38,628 nt of DNA. Origin: Lachnospiraceae bacterium. GTDB taxonomy: Bacteria; Bacillota; Clostridia; Lachnospirales; Lachnospiraceae. The stretch lies in assembly GCA_022781925.1 (NCBI GenBank), contig JALESO010000035.1, positions 1 to 38,628 on the forward strand. Reading direction: 5' to 3'. How positions within the stretch are numbered: the first letter of the stretch is position 1; each line of letters opens with the position of its first letter. Positions 15,761 through 23,119 of this stretch are shown piece after piece. The position numbers were made by a program, and so were the translations under genes. The notes beneath the pieces are model-generated. The model was not told where the DNA came from. It saw only the letters and a program-made list of their open reading frames with translations, and made no database searches.

Positions 15761-17277
15761 GCCTTATGTCCTCCAATCTGCTTGTTTCGTTCCTGACCGG
15801 TAGCCCCTTCTTCCATATTGATTCCTTTCAATATAGCATTTTTTCCAAACTTTTTCTTGATGTCCAGCATCGCCTGCTGCATCTTTTTCTCCCGGTTGCG
15901 CTCACGCTGCTCTGCTTCCTGCTGCTTTTGCACGGCTTCATAATCCGTAAAAAGATCCATCTGCTCAAACGTCACTTTCTGTTGTGCCAGCTGCTCACTC
16001 ACCACATGATTTGCCACCAGATTTAATCTGCGGACCATCAGTTTCGGATTTACGATCCGGTCATACAGTTCCAACACCGCTTCTGTCATCTGTCTGGAAG
16101 AAGATGTCTGCTGCTTCAGATTGATGGTTCCGTGTGCATGTTTTGGTATGGCCCTTCCATATCGATCTGTCATCAACTCTCCTCGATAATCCGCCAAATT
16201 CTCACGATCATATCCAACGGTCAGCACAAGCTGATCCGTCACCAGACGTTTATCTAATAAATCTAAAGCCAGCGCATCTGCCATCTCTGTCACAACCACC
16301 TTTGCTTTCACTGCATCATAAGGACACGCCAGTACCTGTCCGGAACCAAGACTGTTGTTTTCCGGCCGATACGTTTTGATATCTTCCATGGTACAGGATT
16401 CATATCCCCATGCATGATCGATCAGAAGTTCCGCATTAATCCCGAACATCTGATACAGTAATTCTTCATTATAGACATCCGTAGCTGCACCGACAGAGCA
16501 CCTTGCGATATCTCCCATCGTAAACAGTCCCGCCGCTTCCAGCTTTTTCGCATATCCTCTTCCCACACGCCAGAAATCCGTCAATGGCCGATGGGACCAC
16601 AGCCGATCCCGATAGGATTGTTCATCCAGTTCTGCGATCCGCACGCCATTGGCATCCGGCTCCGTATGCTTCGCACCGATATCCATGGCAATCTTACACA
16701 GATATAGATTTGTTCCAATCCCTGCCGTTGCCGTAATTCCAGTCTGCTCATACACACTTTGGATCATTTCTGCCGCCAGTTCCCGGGGTGTCTTTTTATA
16801 CGCATGCAGATAGTGTGTAATATCAAAAAATACCTCATCAATGGAGTACACATGCATGTCCTCAGGGGCAATGTACTGCATGTAGATCTGATAGATTCTG
16901 GTACTGTATTCCATATACAGGGCCATGCGTGGTGGTGCCACCAGATAGTCCAACGCCAGATCCGGATTTTTCTGCAGCTGCCCATCATCCCATGACCGGC
17001 CGATAAAGCGATGGCCTGTTGCTTTTCGCTGTCGCCCGGCATTAATCTCCCGCACACGCTGTACCACCTCAAACAACCGGGCCCGTCCCGGAATCTTATA
17101 CTTTTTCAGAGACGGCGAAACAGCCAGACAGATGGTTTTCTCTGTCCGGCTCTTATCTGCCACTACTAAATTGGTTGTCATTGGATTTAATCCACGCTCC
17201 CGACATTCCACGGAAGCATAAAATGATTTTAGGTCAATCGCCAGACAAATATAACCACGATCCATTTCAGAAGCCAT
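15757..17277 (-). CDS. Y-family DNA polymerase (UvrX/DinB-like)
   Basis: This 506-residue translesion polymerase is intact. Motif I AIDLKSFYASVECRERG has the metal-binding D15, and MHVYSIDEVFFDI has the catalytic S145-I-D147-E148. Palm, thumb (TDFWRVGRGYAKKLEAAG helix-hairpin-helix) and little-finger regions are all present, with a long basic C-terminal tail (REKKMQQAMLDIKKKFGKN). The length suits the UvrX/YqjW group, which includes mobile-element and phage copies, more than chromosomal DinB. It is 18 bases downstream of the HTH gene. I see no LexA/DinR-type box upstream, so damage control is not evident. Confidence 0.92.
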   Translation of the reverse strand: MASEMDRGYICLAIDLKSFYASVECRERGLNPMTTNLVVADKSRTEKTICLAVSPSLKKYKIPGRARLFEVVQRVREINAGRQRKATGHRFIGRSWDDGQLQKNPDLALDYLVAPPRMALYMEYSTRIYQIYMQYIAPEDMHVYSIDEVFFDITHYLHAYKKTPRELAAEMIQSVYEQTGITATAGIGTNLYLCKIAMDIGAKHTEPDANGVRIAELDEQSYRDRLWSHRPLTDFWRVGRGYAKKLEAAGLFTMGDIARCSVGAATDVYNEELLYQMFGINAELLIDHAWGYESCTMEDIKTYRPENNSLGSGQVLACPYDAVKAKVVVTEMADALALDLLDKRLVTDQLVLTVGYDRENLADYRGELMTDRYGRAIPKHAHGTINLKQQTSSSRQMTEAVLELYDRIVNPKLMVRRLNLVANHVVSEQLAQQKVTFEQMDLFTDYEAVQKQQEAEQRERNREKKMQQAMLDIKKKFGKNAILKGINMEEGATGQERNKQIGGHKA

Positions 17278-17295
17278 ACATGCACCGTCCTTTAC

Positions 17296-17940
17296 TTATT
17301 CCATCAGATCTTCCGGCGTACAGCCAAGACTCTCAGACAAAGCCAGTACAGATTCCGCCGCCGCCTTATTAATGCTTTTCTGGCGCTGCTCATACTGCTG
17401 GATCGCCCGCAGGGAAACCCCTGATTTTTCTGAGAGCAGCCGCTGGCTGTATGCACGCATCCGGCGATAAAATGCCAGATTTGTTTCCTTCGTATCCACC
17501 TGATGCATCTCAATGCACAGCTGCTCTACAAAACTGTCCTCCTTCTTATCGTGATATGTCACATAGTAATCCACCAGATTGGCACACGGTCTGTATTTCA
17601 GAATATCCCTGAATTCTGCAGCCGTCTTCCACTGTGCATAGGCAAGTATCCGCCCGTACCAGTGCTCCGGTGTATGCTTTGCACGAAATACCTGCTCTGG
17701 CAGTTCTTCCCGCAGTCCCATGACAAAATATGTCTCGATCACCAGTTCCTGTCCCGACATTCCAGACACATACTTTGGATTTCCATGCCCAAATTCCCGG
17801 GCGATCCCACTGGCATCAAACAGCTGGAAAAACGCATCCGCATCCCGGTGAAGATCATTTACCACATAGTCTACCAGATTGGCCATATTGCACATGGCAT
17901 CTTCTATATACAGATCGCTGTAAGCATTCTGTTCTCTCAT
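17296..17940 (-). CDS. HTH protein paired with DUF3990 (putative antitoxin/regulator)
   Basis: The 214-residue protein has two parts. The N-terminal ~150 residues (MANLVDYVVNDLHRDADAFFQLFDASGIAREFGHGNPKYVSG...) are acidic and have no named function I can assign with certainty. The C-terminal ~50 residues are an XRE-like HTH: AYSQRLLSEKSGVSLRAIQQYEQ with recognition helix LRAIQQYEQ. GGGAGG precedes the start. The gene lies 54 bases downstream of the DUF3990 gene. Toxin-antitoxin or autoregulated operon logic fits, with the HTH probably binding the palindrome at 18725-18769. This is inference from order and motif. Confidence 0.75.
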   Translation of the reverse strand: MREQNAYSDLYIEDAMCNMANLVDYVVNDLHRDADAFFQLFDASGIAREFGHGNPKYVSGMSGQELVIETYFVMGLREELPEQVFRAKHTPEHWYGRILAYAQWKTAAEFRDILKYRPCANLVDYYVTYHDKKEDSFVEQLCIEMHQVDTKETNLAFYRRMRAYSQRLLSEKSGVSLRAIQQYEQRQKSINKAAAESVLALSESLGCTPEDLME

Positions 17941-17994
17941 GATTTTATTTCCTCCCGCACCTTTACACTGAGCAACAAAACGTTCTCAAGTCTT

Positions 17995-18663
17995 TCATTT
18001 CCCATTGCTGTTTCGCTCTTTCACAATGTCACGCATGTACCGTCCGGATACATCCGCATTCTGCTTCAGTTCCTGATACATATTCCGCAATGCCTGGTCC
18101 CGCTGCAAACGCTTCATATAATATTCTTTCCAGTCTACAATTTCATATCCTTCAAATTCAAGTGCCGCAGCAGCCCGCTGGCTTTTGATCACAATCTGTT
18201 CTCCAACAGATCCAAGTCGCAGAGCCTGCCGCAGCTGTTCCAGCGAAATACGGTTATTCAGAAAATCCTTTACAAAGGAAAAATAAGAATCATCTGCCCG
18301 GTAGCCAATGACCAGATCTGCCGTCTCCAGACTCATCAGATATCTGCTCTGCAAAAAACGTATGCCCTCACAGGCCTCCTCCGTATCCATATTCAGCTTT
18401 CGATTCGACAATAATACACTGATCCAGATCAGCAGAGATTCCTCCGATTCCCCTTTCAGCCGGAAAATCCGCAAACCATCTGTCTCCAGCCGATAACGGT
18501 TGGATATGCCGTCTTTTTCTCCGGGGCATGCCCATTCCCTTGCCAGTTCCTCCGATTCCGTACAGTAAAATCCCTGCCCGTAATCATTATTCTTCTTTCC
18601 ATATGATATATCCGGCTTCTGAACCACCAGGCCGGAACCATGATATAACGTCATCGTTTTCAT
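17995..18663 (-). CDS. DUF3990 protein (ADP-ribosyltransferase-like fold)
   Basis: The N-terminus TLYHGSGLVVQKPDISYGKKNNDYGQGFYCTESEELAREWA matches DUF3990, a family placed with ADP-ribosyltransferases; the YHGS and GQGFYCT blocks are the R/H-S-T-like core seen in the fold. The C-terminal part is helical and charged. The ATG at 18663 is chosen over one five codons upstream because GAGG sits 6 bases before it. As the first gene of an operon with an HTH partner and a palindromic promoter, it may be the toxin or enzymatic half of a toxin-antitoxin-like pair. Catalysis and target are not shown. Confidence 0.78.
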   Translation of the reverse strand: MKTMTLYHGSGLVVQKPDISYGKKNNDYGQGFYCTESEELAREWACPGEKDGISNRYRLETDGLRIFRLKGESEESLLIWISVLLSNRKLNMDTEEACEGIRFLQSRYLMSLETADLVIGYRADDSYFSFVKDFLNNRISLEQLRQALRLGSVGEQIVIKSQRAAAALEFEGYEIVDWKEYYMKRLQRDQALRNMYQELKQNADVSGRYMRDIVKERNSNGK

Positions 18664-18724
18664 ATTTTCCTCACGCATCTTCCGGATTTACGTTTTTTAG
18701 TAGTCGTTCCTGCCCTTACGCAGG

Positions 18725-18769
18725 AGTAACTCTTTAGAGATATCCTTATTATATCTCTAAAGAGTTACT
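18725..18769 (-). promoter_or_regulatory. 45-bp palindromic operator over the DUF3990 promoter
   Basis: A perfect 19-bp inverted repeat (18725-18743 and 18751-18769, half-site core AGTAACTCTTTAGAGATAT) with a 7-base centre. The centre holds part of the -10 box of the minus-strand promoter. This placement is typical of autorepressed operons and the likely ligand is the HTH protein encoded second in the operon. It could also fold as RNA, but no T run follows it on the minus strand. Confidence 0.75.
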
Positions 18770-18776
18770 TTGACAA
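18748..18776 (-). promoter_or_regulatory. Promoter of the DUF3990-HTH-polymerase operon
   Basis: On the minus strand TTGTCA (18771-18776), 17 bases, then a perfect TATAAT (18748-18753). This near-consensus sigma-A promoter overlaps the 45-bp palindrome. Transcription would start about 80 bases before the DUF3990 start codon. Confidence 0.75.
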
Positions 18777-18883
18777 GTAATATTTTACCGAAACCCGAAA
18801 ATCCCACTGCTTCCGTTACTAATATCCGCTTGGTGTCAGATAGACAAAATCGTAACCCTCCACATTACATGTTAGAAACTATC

Positions 18884-18934
18884 TTTACAAATATCTTTTA
18901 TCTGGCTTAAAATAAATGAAAACGGTTTAAACCG
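18884..18934 (+). promoter_or_regulatory. Candidate fdhD promoter and 12-bp palindrome
   Basis: TTTACA (18884-18889) and TAAAAT (18908-18913) are spaced by 18 bases. The palindrome CGGTTTAAACCG (18923-18934) follows near the expected start of transcription and is a possible regulator site. The best purine-rich site (AAGGGG) is about 20 bases before the fdhD ATG, which is unusually far. Confidence 0.45.
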
Positions 18935-18967
18935 GAATCAAATAAGGGGAATCAAAAGAATATACTT

Positions 18968-19789
18968 ATGGAAATAAAAGATTTATGCACTGCACAGCCG
19001 GCAGTGGAAACGCAGGATATGATCTGCTACCGACCTGAAAGCAATACTTTTGAAAAAAAAGAAAAGATTATACTTCATGAAAATCTGCTGTCCGTCTATA
19101 TCAATGAAGATCTGGCGCTGAAACTGGTCTGCACGATCCAGGATCTGCCTGCACTGGTGCTTGGACATCTGTACACTGAGGGCCGGATTCAGGGGATCGA
19201 AGATATCCACAGCATCTACATCTGCCGGGATGGTGTACGTGCCCGTGTAATGACCACACGACCTCTGGGAGAAATAAAAAAGCCCATTGAAGTCCGCGCC
19301 TGTGACTGCGGAGAAGAAGGGATGCTTGGCCGGGATCTGCTTTCTGAACAGGATGACGCGGAACCGGTCTCTGTTCTTCCGGATTTTGCGTTTGATTATC
19401 GTCAGGCACTGGATCTGATCCAGGCTTTCCGCAAGGGCGCACCGCTCCATCAGAAAACTCACGGCATCCACAGTTGTTTTCTGATATACGAGGGACAGAT
19501 CCGCTACCTGTGCGAAGACATCGGACGCCATAATGCCTTGGACAAAGCCATCGGAAAAGCACTGATCGACGGACTCGATCTGACAAAATGCATCCTGTTT
19601 TCCAGTGGACGTATCCCGGACGATATGATAGAAAAAGTGATCCGTGCCAGAATCCCGGTTCTGGTCAGCAACGGTGCTCCGACGGACCGAGCCGTGGCAC
19701 TTGCCCGCAAGTACCATGTGACACTCATCTGCAGCGCTCACATGGATGCCATGGATATTTTTTCTTCAAAGGAATTCTGGGAAGACTAA
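18968..19789 (+). CDS. fdhD: FdhD, formate dehydrogenase sulfurtransferase
   Basis: FdhD passes sulfur from a cysteine desulfurase to the molybdenum/tungsten bis-MGD cofactor of formate dehydrogenases. The 273-residue protein has the expected blocks: LALVLGHLYTEG-like LPALVLGHLYTEGRI, GIHSCFLIYEGQIRYLCEDIGRHNALDKAIG and the C-terminal LFSSGRIPDDMIEKVIRARIPVLVSNGAPTDRAVALA. The usual CxxC loop is here ACDCGEEG, with Cys112 and Cys114 forming CxC, a small departure. No formate dehydrogenase gene lies in the window, so its client is elsewhere. It is the only plus-strand gene between 312 and 26 kb. Confidence 0.92.
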   Translation: MEIKDLCTAQPAVETQDMICYRPESNTFEKKEKIILHENLLSVYINEDLALKLVCTIQDLPALVLGHLYTEGRIQGIEDIHSIYICRDGVRARVMTTRPLGEIKKPIEVRACDCGEEGMLGRDLLSEQDDAEPVSVLPDFAFDYRQALDLIQAFRKGAPLHQKTHGIHSCFLIYEGQIRYLCEDIGRHNALDKAIGKALIDGLDLTKCILFSSGRIPDDMIEKVIRARIPVLVSNGAPTDRAVALARKYHVTLICSAHMDAMDIFSSKEFWED

Positions 19790-19832
19790 CACCATTAGTC
19801 AATATAAAACGTTAATGTTTTTCCAAACAATT

Positions 19833-20009
19833 CAAGAATGCCTTCGGCATTCTTGCTGCGAGATGCACGTCATGCAACGCATGACATATTCTTCTGTGCA
19901 TCTCTGCAATCCCGCCGGAGGCTATATCAGATGGGAGATTGAATCCCACCACTGATATAATCTTGTTGCTCACCACCTATAGAGGTGGAGTCATCTCTCA
20001 TCTGATATA
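19833..20009. repeat. Structured repeat element, copy 2
   Basis: Same design as the element at 4-219. Hairpin I is CAAGAATGCC 19833-19842 with GGCATTCTTG 19846-19855. Hairpin II has outer stem GAGATGCAC with GTGCATCTC, inner stem GTCATGC with GCATGAC and the identical bulge ATATTCTTCT. Hairpin III is closed by TATATCAGATG 19923-19933 with CATCTGATATA 19999-20009 and contains TGGGA/TCCCA and CCACCT/AGGTGG. TATATCAG can instead pair with CTGATATA inside the arm, giving two exclusive folds. Its right end supplies the last codons and stop of the macrodomain gene. The CCACCT-ATAG-AGGTGG-AGTC tail recalls IS200/IS605 right ends, but this is a weak resemblance. Confidence 0.68.
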
Positions 20010-20855
20010 TTTCTTATATAAATTCAGATCTGTATCTTTGAACACGTTGAAGATCACGCGCTCAATTCCACAGTTTTCGTTCTGTGCAAGGAACTGCTCT
20101 GTGGTATCCACCGCAATCTGTGCCGCAATGTCGTTTGGAAAATGAAACTCTCCCGTGGAAATACAACAGAATGCCACGCTGGTAATTTTATGTTCCATAC
20201 AGCATTGCAGTACACTGCGATAACAGTTTCGCAAATCTTCTTTCAGTGCATCTGTCAATCTTCCGTACACGATCGGTCCTACCGTATGAATGACAGATTC
20301 ACAGGGCAGATTATATGCCGATGTCAGCGTAGCCGTTCCCGTCGGTTCCTCATACTGTCTGCCAAACCGGATTCTCCGCTGGTTCATGATATGATTACAT
20401 TCATTTCGAAGCTGCAGCCCTGCCGCACTGTGAATCGCATTGTCAATACAGCGATGACATGGTACAAAACAGCCCAGCATCTGGGAATTGGCTGCATTTA
20501 CAATGGCTCCGACCTGCAGACGGGTGATATCTCCCTGCCAGATCGACATGCGATCCGCAAATGGGCGCTGACTTCCGTATGCTTCCCTTACCGTTGGGAT
20601 ATCCGTCAGCGTCACAATTCCTTTTTCTTTTGCTTCTTCCTGTAAAAATACATCCTGGACTTCCAGAAAATCATCCGAAATACTCCGCGGCATACGAACA
20701 TTCATCAGAGAACGCACCGCATTTCGTTTTTCGATTTCTGAATTACCCACCTGCAGATTTTTGTACTGGACAGAATCTTCCTTTAAGGCATCCAGCAAAA
20801 AATCCAGCCGTTCCAATTGTATTTTCTCTGACTGCGTTTTATTTCTCTGTCCCAT
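19998..20855 (-). CDS. Zn-dependent macrodomain protein-ADP-ribose hydrolase
   Basis: This 285-residue protein belongs to the Zn-macrodomain class found with SirTM sirtuins, which removes ADP-ribose from proteins. After an N-terminal helical region (residues 1-100) comes the macro fold: MSIWQGDITRLQVGAIVNAANSQMLG with N120 and N123, then the zinc loop GCFVPCHRCIDNAIH with C129, H134 and C136, and SVIHTVGPIVYG and FCCISTGEFHFPNDIAAQIAV. AAAGGAG precedes the start. It begins 24 bases after the sirtuin gene, so writer and eraser are co-transcribed. The last three codons lie in the terminal repeat of element 2. Confidence 0.92.
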   Translation of the reverse strand: MGQRNKTQSEKIQLERLDFLLDALKEDSVQYKNLQVGNSEIEKRNAVRSLMNVRMPRSISDDFLEVQDVFLQEEAKEKGIVTLTDIPTVREAYGSQRPFADRMSIWQGDITRLQVGAIVNAANSQMLGCFVPCHRCIDNAIHSAAGLQLRNECNHIMNQRRIRFGRQYEEPTGTATLTSAYNLPCESVIHTVGPIVYGRLTDALKEDLRNCYRSVLQCCMEHKITSVAFCCISTGEFHFPNDIAAQIAVDTTEQFLAQNENCGIERVIFNVFKDTDLNLYKKYIR

Positions 20856-20879
20856 ATGCCTGCTCCTTTCTGTCTCTCT

Positions 20880-21800
20880 TTACCGATTCATAGTTTCCAA
20901 AATATCTGGAATACTCTCTGCCATATCCGCATTGATTCCGACTTCCCGCTCCGCACAGCATTCCTGCACAACGGCTTCATTCAGATTCAATCTCACCATA
21001 GTGCATTGTCTGTGTTCACGTACCATTTTTTCAAAAGGAAACCGTATGATCATCGGTGTATTAAAGCCGGTTCCGCAGTCGATCAGACAGATTTTTTTAC
21101 CGGAACGCAACGCCTCTCTCAGAAATCTCTGAAACCGCTCATCTGCATCATACCACGCTTCATCTTCCACAAAATACTGATCGATCCGCAAGTTCATATT
21201 CATTTTTCCTCCACACACCGGGCATTTCGGAACCATGTAAGAAGGCACTTTACAATCCAGCCTTGCCTGATCCATCTGACGGAAACGTGAAACCGCATCA
21301 TACGTTTTCGGATGACATCCTTTTGCGCACTGGATATGAAAATAGTCGCCCTGGGTACAGAAGATCTGTTCCGCCGGATACCCTGCACGTTCCATCTGAC
21401 CATCCGCATTTGTACTCAGACAGAAAGACCTTTTCCCCTGAGCCAGCGCAATCAGCTGCCGATATAATCCGGTCACATCCAGTTCAATGCCGCCCACCAT
21501 GGCCTGACGCGACCAGTATCCCCAGTAAGATTCCTCATCCGGATACGGATAAAAGCCGGCACTGTACATGTCCTGCATATAAGGCCCTGCGCCATATGTT
21601 TCCATAAATTCACCAAAGTTTTCTTTGAAAAAATCCCCACCGTACTGCGCACCCGCCGCCGTGGACATTCCGGCTCCAAGTCCAAATAAAATATAATCTG
21701 CTTCTCCGATCAGCTTTGCTGCTTTTTTAATCTGTTCCTCATATGGATCCGCCTGGAAAATATAATCCCGTGCCGGAATACCGCTCATAAAAGTTCTCAC
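20880..21800 (-). CDS. SirTM-class sirtuin (protein ADP-ribosyltransferase)
   Basis: The 306-residue Sir2-family protein has GAGMSTAAG (43-50, NAD binding), STNADGQMERAG with N131, and TQGDYFHIQC with Q150 where ordinary deacylase sirtuins have a catalytic His. The His-to-Gln change is the mark of class M sirtuins, which ADP-ribosylate proteins instead of deacylating them. A zinc module is formed by C158, C162, C193 and C196. A GTG start at 21800 is supported by AGAGGTGA upstream. Known SirTM operons carry lipoylated GcvH-L and LplA2; neither is in this window. Confidence 0.92.
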   Translation of the reverse strand: MRTFMSGIPARDYIFQADPYEEQIKKAAKLIGEADYILFGLGAGMSTAAGAQYGGDFFKENFGEFMETYGAGPYMQDMYSAGFYPYPDEESYWGYWSRQAMVGGIELDVTGLYRQLIALAQGKRSFCLSTNADGQMERAGYPAEQIFCTQGDYFHIQCAKGCHPKTYDAVSRFRQMDQARLDCKVPSYMVPKCPVCGGKMNMNLRIDQYFVEDEAWYDADERFQRFLREALRSGKKICLIDCGTGFNTPMIIRFPFEKMVREHRQCTMVRLNLNEAVVQECCAEREVGINADMAESIPDILETMNR

Positions 21801-21831
21801 CCTAAATCACCTCTTTCATACTTCACACCCG

Positions 21832-22455
21832 CTATACTTTAACTTTATCTTTTTTCTGATTGCGTAATCGAACTGCCTGTTTTGGACAGATTTCTTTGCA
21901 GTTTCCACAGTGTAAGCAATGGTTCTGGTCAATCACAACCGGTTTTGCTGTAATATCAATACACTTCTGCGGACAGACAGAATAGCACAATTTGCATCCG
22001 ATGCATGCCTCTGTCACTTCATAACCATTCAACACCTGCTGCACCTGACCGATCACGATATCATCTCTGACAATATGAGCCGGATCACTGATATCGAAAA
22101 ATTCTCCCTGCGCTTCATACAGCACAAATACTTCCAAAGCTTTTCTTGTTTCGCCCGGATAGATCTGTTTCATGTATGGATTCTTTTCAAATAAAACATC
22201 CAGTTTTTCCGAGCCGATATTTTTCACTTTACCACGCAATGATATTGCTTTTTTATCTTTTGTTGCAGACACCGCAATATACTTCTGCTCCATCAGCTGT
22301 TGATAAAATGCTTTTCCGCGGGCCGTCAAAAAATAAACACCATCTTCCTCATAGTGCATCATGTCGATCACACGTGTCTGCGGATATCCATCTTCGCCCA
22401 GGGTCGCCACCGTTGTTGAATGAAATTCCTCAACCAGCATTCTCAAATATTCCAT
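21832..22455 (-). CDS. PNPOx-like flavin-binding protein fused to a 2x[4Fe-4S] ferredoxin domain
   Basis: Two domains are visible. Residues ~1-130 are a split-barrel FMN-binding domain of the pyridoxamine 5'-phosphate oxidase-like type (HSTTVATLGEDGYPQTRVIDMM). Residues ~150-205 are a bacterial ferredoxin with CIGCKLCYSVCP and CLHCGNCKEICP. The protein probably moves electrons between flavin and iron-sulfur clusters; the substrate is unknown. The open frame extends 40 codons further upstream, but ATG 22455 has AAAGGAG 8 bases before it and matches the domain start. It ends 31 bases before the sirtuin gene and is probably co-transcribed with it. Confidence 0.9.
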   Translation of the reverse strand: MEYLRMLVEEFHSTTVATLGEDGYPQTRVIDMMHYEEDGVYFLTARGKAFYQQLMEQKYIAVSATKDKKAISLRGKVKNIGSEKLDVLFEKNPYMKQIYPGETRKALEVFVLYEAQGEFFDISDPAHIVRDDIVIGQVQQVLNGYEVTEACIGCKLCYSVCPQKCIDITAKPVVIDQNHCLHCGNCKEICPKQAVRLRNQKKDKVKV

Positions 22456-22492
22456 AACTCCGACTCCTTTCTCATGCTCTGATTTTATCATC

Positions 22493-22531
22493 AAAACGCC
22501 CCATAGAACAGAACAATCTACAGGGCATTTT
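22493..22531. terminator. Bidirectional hairpin, terminator or attenuator
   Basis: A 15-bp stem counting G-U pairs (AAAACGCCCC.. with ..GGGCATTTT), with T-rich flanks on both strands, 38 bases before the ferredoxin-fusion start. On the minus strand it would end the PNPOx-like transcript or attenuate entry into the fusion-sirtuin-macro operon. Confidence 0.6.
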
Positions 22532-22617
22532 GTCTTATTATAATTGATTTTATTTATAAGTATTTTTCTGCTCACTGCCTGTAAAAGCAGGAGCTATCTT
22601 ACCTTTGATCCATATGC

Positions 22618-23013
22618 TTAAAACTCATACGGTGCATTTCCGGAGAAATCTGCGATCAGTCCATGTGCATTCTCCAGATAGAATACTTCAAAAATCGGAT
22701 TGTCAGCAGTCTGATACTGACCTTTTACGATTGGATTTGCCATGCATCCTTCTTTTACTTCCATGTTGTTTTCAAATACTGCTTTTCCATGTAAACGGAT
22801 CCAGGCATACTCCGGAGAAGAAACAGAAATCTCGATTTCCGGATTTTCCTGCATATCTTTATATACGTCTTTTGTATTGTTTGTACAGAACCATAATTTT
22901 CCATCTTTCTCAAAACAGAACATGAATGGACGGCATTTTGCTTTTCCATCGCGTCCTACTGTTGCAAGGTACTGTACCGGGTTTGCCTGTAAAAATTCAA
23001 CTACTTTGTTCAT
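22618..23013 (-). CDS. PNPOx-like FMN-binding split-barrel protein
   Basis: The 131-residue protein is a stand-alone pyridoxamine 5'-phosphate oxidase-like domain (VEFLQANPVQYLATVGRDGKAKCRPFMFCFEKDGKLWFCTNNTKDVYKDMQ). This group includes heme, F420 and flavin-using enzymes, so the substrate cannot be named. It differs from the neighbouring ferredoxin fusion and is not an obvious duplicate. Its promoter has two matching operators, so it is probably inducible. A GAGGACATCATT site precedes the start. Confidence 0.88.
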   Translation of the reverse strand: MNKVVEFLQANPVQYLATVGRDGKAKCRPFMFCFEKDGKLWFCTNNTKDVYKDMQENPEIEISVSSPEYAWIRLHGKAVFENNMEVKEGCMANPIVKGQYQTADNPIFEVFYLENAHGLIADFSGNAPYEF

Positions 23014-23059
23014 AATGATGTCCTCCTGATTTTCTTTCTGATCGTTATTATTTTTATGT

Positions 23060-23078
23060 TGTAACCTTTTCAGTTACA
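23060..23078 (-). promoter_or_regulatory. Operator 1: TGTAAC-N7-GTTACA
   Basis: A perfect 6-bp dyad with a 7-base spacer, starting 13 bases downstream of the -10 box. It matches operator 2 (49 bases away) in both half-sites and spacing. Confidence 0.7.
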
Positions 23079-23090
23079 TCTGGTGTTTGA

Positions 23091-23119
23091 ATATTAGCAC
23101 AGGTTTATTGTAATGTCAA
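23091..23119 (-). promoter_or_regulatory. Promoter of the PNPOx-like gene
   Basis: On the minus strand a consensus TTGACA (23114-23119), 17 bases, then TAATAT (23091-23096). The -35 box lies inside operator 2 and operator 1 lies just beyond the start of transcription. Confidence 0.8.

Noticed and set aside
18725..18769. Intrinsic terminator of the DUF3990 region
   Set aside because: The palindrome is strong, but no T run follows on either strand and it overlaps a near-consensus promoter, so an operator is the better reading.
18679..18800. LexA/DinR box for the Y-family polymerase operon
   Set aside because: I looked for GAAC-N4-GTTC type sites before the operon and found none; the palindrome present has a different half-site.
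18983..19741. A 252-residue minus-strand frame opposite fdhD
   Set aside because: FdhD motifs on the plus strand are clear; the reverse frame has no domain and no ribosome binding site.
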